The notes beneath the pieces were generated by a model. That model ran no database searches. It saw nothing but the letters and a program-made list of their open reading frames with translations, and was not told where the DNA came from. This document shows, one piece after another, positions 33,438 to 35,040 of a stretch of DNA of 35,040 nt. Source of the stretch: Verrucomicrobiota bacterium (lineage in GTDB: Bacteria > Verrucomicrobiota > Verrucomicrobiia > Opitutales > Opitutaceae); assembly GCA_025361935.1 (NCBI GenBank), contig JANYJB010000083.1, forward strand, positions 1-35,040, given 5' to 3'. Made by a program: the position numbers and the translations under genes. Position 1 is the stretch's first letter; every line of letters begins with the position of its first letter.

Positions 33438-33653
33438 CTACAAATCATTTGGTTTGAGTCCTGTGTGCTTGGCGACGCGCGAGAGCATACGAGGGCCAAT
33501 CTCCTTGCTGTCGTGGAAGGAAAAGGCGTAATCGGGCCAGCCCGTGCGCGCCAGAATACGGTGCGAACCACCGGACTCGCGCTTGATGGACCAGCCAATT
33601 CTGAAGAGGGCAGCCAACACTCACTTGGCTTTGGCGGCACCCCACTGGCTCAT
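33438..33653 (-). pseudogene. hicA: hicA mRNA-interferase toxin gene interrupted by in-frame TGA
   Basis: Translation from ATG 33653 gives MSQWGAAKAK, then TGA, then a frame continuing VLAALFRIGWSIKRESGG and GSHRILARTGWPDYAF to the end TGLKPNDL at 33438. HicA toxins are small dsRNA-binding-fold mRNA interferases with a catalytic His in the GSHR motif, which is present. The family normally has Arg or Lys where TGA stands, so a CGA or AGA to TGA change is likely. The ATG overlaps the hicB stop (ATGA), the usual coupling. A GTG at 33620 immediately after the TGA could restart translation and yield a 60-residue protein that still covers the toxin domain, so loss of function is not certain. Confidence 0.75.
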
Positions 33654-33856
33654 ATTGCTACGGAAAACACCTCTTCGGGGTCTTGGGGCATTTCGCCATG
33701 CTCCACGCGATCGGCGAGAACCCGTAATGCCAGCGCCTCGACTCGTGAAATGGCTTCGCGACGGTCAACGCCGTAAGCCAGAGCGCCCGGAATCTGCGGG
33801 ATTTCAGCAAGCCAGCGCCCATCCGTTTCTTGTTCGGTTTCGACGGCTAAGTTCAT
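33650..33856 (-). CDS. hicB: HicB-family antitoxin
   Basis: This is a short (68-residue) HicB-type antitoxin: the RNase H-like N-terminal domain begins MNLAVETEQETDGRWLAEI, then PQIPGALAYGVDRREAI, SRVEALALRVLADRVEHGE, matching the family pattern 'E.DGRW.AE...PG....G.t..EAi....al.lrv.ad.ie.ge'. It neutralises HicA and often represses its own promoter. No separate C-terminal DNA-binding domain is visible. It precedes hicA and their ends overlap in ATGA. A palindrome at 33904 is a candidate binding site. Being in a cassette, the pair probably carries its own promoter, but none is clear. Confidence 0.85.
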   Translation of the reverse strand: MNLAVETEQETDGRWLAEIPQIPGALAYGVDRREAISRVEALALRVLADRVEHGEMPQDPEEVFSVAI

Positions 33857-33903
33857 GGCGTGAACGCCTCTATTGGCCTCGAAAAGACAAGATTTGAATC
33901 ATC

Positions 33904-33918
33904 CGTTTTCGCAAAACG
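33904..33918. promoter_or_regulatory. palindrome upstream of hicB, possible operator
   Basis: CGTTTTCGCAAAACG is a 6-3-6 inverted repeat 47 bases before hicB and 10 bases from the attC core. HicB-type antitoxins often bind palindromes in their own promoter, but this link is inferred. Confidence 0.35.
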
Positions 33919-33927
33919 CGCACTGTG

Positions 33928-34030
33928 GCCTAACGAGTAAAAGGTCAGCGATGCCCCGTGCGTGGCGCAGCAGATGCCTGAGCATCTGCTGTGACACGCA
34001 TGGGGCATTCGCTGCACCGCTTGGTTAGGC
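33928..34030 (-). other. attC site of cassette 2 (103 bp)
   Basis: It is bounded by GCCTAAC (33928-33934) and GTTAGGC (34024-34030). Read on the minus strand, the inner arms GTGCAGCGA and TCGCTGAC pair except for one extra G, the extrahelical base that marks attC polarity. A long hairpin then follows (ATGCCCCATGCGTG with CACGCACGGGGCAT, then CAGCAGATGC with GCATCTGCTG around TCAG). This is a classical attC structure. Confidence 0.88.
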
Positions 34031-34363
34031 GTTTCGTCCGAGTTCACTGCGATCCTTGCGTGGCCATGAATGCTGCTCGGCATAAATGTGAATTTCATCG
34101 AGCGAACGGAAACAGGGATAGCTGTGGCGACGAAGATAGTCGAACTGAGCGTAGGCTCGCACGCTGTCGTCGTCCATAATGACCATCGGGCCGTTGAAGG
34201 CGTTCCAAAGCATGACTGACGGTGCGCCGCCCGGCTGCTCGAAGATGAATACCCGATTGTCGTCGTCCTCGCAAAGCGACTGTCGAATCTCATCGTCCGA
34301 GAATTGCGCCGCGAGTTTCTTGATGCGCTTTCGCGGTAGGTCTTGAAACGCATATGATTTCAC
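34025..34363 (-). CDS. cassette-borne hypothetical protein
   Basis: This 112-residue protein has no family I recognise. It is polar and mixed alpha/beta, with an N-terminal basic segment (LPRKRIKKLAAQF), an acidic stretch (DDEIRQSLCEDDD) and a hydrophobic core (VMLWNAFNGPMVIMDDD). There is no signal peptide or membrane segment, so it should be cytoplasmic. The start is a GTG at 34363, only 14 bases inside the cassette from the recombination core. The stop codon TAA lies inside the attC core GCCTAAC, so the end of the reading frame is set by the recombination site. Gene size, position and strand fit a cassette gene; a shifted overlapping frame (33853-34353) is rejected because it crosses attC. 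Confidence 0.7.
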   Translation of the reverse strand: MKSYAFQDLPRKRIKKLAAQFSDDEIRQSLCEDDDNRVFIFEQPGGAPSVMLWNAFNGPMVIMDDDSVRAYAQFDYLRRHSYPCFRSLDEIHIYAEQHSWPRKDRSELGRNA

Positions 34364-34377
34364 GGTGCGCTAGAATC

Positions 34378-34501
34378 GCCTAACGACCTCAAGCTCAGCG
34401 ACGGGCGCGGCTGGCGCGATCGCTGCGTGGTGGGGGAAAGGCGGAGGCTGGAAGCAGCGGGCGTGACAGCCGCGCCCGTTCGCTGCAGCGCATGGTTAGG
34501 C
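34378..34501 (-). other. attC site of cassette 3 (124 bp)
   Basis: It is bounded by GCCTAAC (34378-34384) and GTTAGGC (34495-34501). On the minus strand, GCTGCAGCGAACGGGCGCGG and its partner CCGCGCCCGTCGCTGAGC pair with two extra bases in the first arm, giving the expected attC asymmetry and a long imperfect hairpin. Its inner sequence resembles the terminal site at 33365. Confidence 0.87.
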
Positions 34502-34524
34502 GTTTCCGGTCGCATTGGAATAGG

Positions 34525-35001
34525 CTATCCCAATGGTTGCCCTTTGCCGCCCTCAAGTAAACCGCGCAGGCTTTCGTTGAGAAGAAACGCCCATCCGCTG
34601 GTGCAGCTATCGGCACATTCCAATGCGTTAAGACGGAAATGGGTAAAATCCAGTTGTGAGCGCCCACCGCCCAAATCCCGAACCTCGAAAAGTATCCGCG
34701 TGCCGACCCAGTCGCGCAGGTCGGCGTATCCCGTGCTGTCGTCGTGCTTGGAATCAATGCACTCCCACTCCAACAATTGCGATGGCTCTCGCCGCAAAGT
34801 CCGCATGACGGCGAAGAATCCGCCCGAGGGAAAGTGATAAGACGACTGACCACCCACTGCCTCGCTCACCTCGCAATGCAGCGTCCACCAGCCCTTGACG
34901 CCATCTGCGGTGGCAAGTGCGGAAAAGACGCGTTCCGCGGAAACGGCGAAGCGTGGGTGAAGCTCAAAGTTGGTCGAGGTGTTTGGTGTGTCTGTGTTCA
35001 T
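34525..35001 (-). CDS. SRPBCC/AHSA1-like protein encoded in a cassette
   Basis: This 158-residue protein resembles the START/SRPBCC (AHSA1-like) helix-grip fold. Early FAVSAERVFSALATADGVKGWWT and the middle LLEWECIDSK are typical, with the pattern SAE.VF.AL....G...WW seen in such proteins. The C-terminal long helix (ECADSCTSGWAFLLNESLRGLLEGGKG) closes the ligand cavity. These proteins bind hydrophobic ligands or act with regulators; the ligand here is unknown. It has no signal peptide. It starts 32 bases from the cassette core at 35034, and its stop lies 23 bases before the attC at 34501. Confidence 0.8.
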   Translation of the reverse strand: MNTDTPNTSTNFELHPRFAVSAERVFSALATADGVKGWWTLHCEVSEAVGGQSSYHFPSGGFFAVMRTLRREPSQLLEWECIDSKHDDSTGYADLRDWVGTRILFEVRDLGGGRSQLDFTHFRLNALECADSCTSGWAFLLNESLRGLLEGGKGQPLG

Positions 35002-35033
35002 AAATCGTTCGGTGCTACGTGGTGCGAGGAAGC

Positions 35034-35040
35034 GCCTAAC
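35034..35040 (-). other. attC core at window end (partial)
   Basis: GCCTAAC in the last seven bases matches the left core of the two attC sites at 33928 and 34378, at the spacing expected for the next cassette. Only one half is visible, so the rest of the site lies beyond the window. Confidence 0.7.

Larger units (their letters stand above)
33365..35040 (-). mobile_element. integron gene-cassette array (distal end, integrase not in window)
   Basis: Three gene cassettes are separated by attC recombination sites, all in minus orientation: terminal attC 33365-33422, attC 33928-34030, attC 34378-34501 and half an attC at 35034-35040. GCCTAAC and GTTAGGC bracket each complete internal site, about 450 and 650 bases apart. 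Every gene is on the minus strand, in agreement with the polarity read from the extra unpaired base in one arm of each stem. This fits an integron (or a CALIN cluster without integrase) that extends to the right. Confidence 0.85.

Noticed and set aside
33853..34353. A 166-residue minus-strand frame crossing the attC at 33928
   Set aside because: It runs through an entire attC site and into hicB's leader in a different frame from the cassette gene; no family likeness.
34395..34853. A 152-residue minus-strand frame covering the attC at 34378
   Set aside because: Its C-terminal third is the attC hairpin and the rest is a shifted frame of the SRPBCC gene.
1..35040. CRISPR arrays and tRNA or rRNA genes
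   Set aside because: No regularly spaced direct repeats and no cloverleaf or rRNA-like stretches were seen; the only regular repeats are attC sites.

Overview
This window is GC-rich bacterial chromosome. It carries densely packed housekeeping genes on both strands, then a short block of foreign-looking genes at the right end. Three things suggest the PVC superphylum, most likely Verrucomicrobiota of the Opitutales type: the very long GreA protein, the sigma factor without region 1.1, and the overall gene style. This is inference from protein style; no marker gene for taxonomy (16S) is present. Almost no gene has a recognisable Shine-Dalgarno sequence, so most starts were chosen from protein family boundaries.

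Layout: 1-984, the 3' end of an agmatine deiminase gene and a small lipoprotein gene. 1210-2883, rpsA (ribosomal protein S1). 3060-4133 (-), a primary-type sigma factor. 4358-7719 (-), glmS followed by trpE. 7815-9101, glgC. 9204-10307 (-), ychF. 10454-11850, rpsP-trmD-rplS without rimM. 11984-13972, transketolase. 14155-20355, a MarR regulator with a complete tripartite RND efflux operon (fusion protein, pump, outer-membrane channel). 20383-21021 (-), a LysE exporter. 21210-23051 (-), GreA with a 450-residue extension. 23201-24392 (-), exported msrB-msrA. 24544-25854, an RsmB-like rRNA methyltransferase. 25952-28520 (-), a PDZ aspartic protease-like lipoprotein and an MFS transporter. 28580-31282 (-), a hybrid sensor histidine kinase. 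31413-33253 (-), a low-molecular-weight phosphatase followed by glyA. Rho-independent terminators separate many of these units.

The most interesting part is 33365-35040. It is the distal end of an integron-type gene-cassette array: two well-formed attC sites (33928-34030 and 34378-34501), a shorter degenerate terminal attC (33365-33422), and half of another at the last bases of the window (35034-35040). Each cassette carries a gene on the minus strand, matching the attC polarity. They are a hicB/hicA toxin-antitoxin pair whose toxin frame is interrupted by TGA at codon 11, an unrecognised 112-residue protein whose stop codon lies inside attC, and an SRPBCC/AHSA1-like protein. The polarity predicts that more cassettes, and any attI site and integrase gene, lie to the right of this window.
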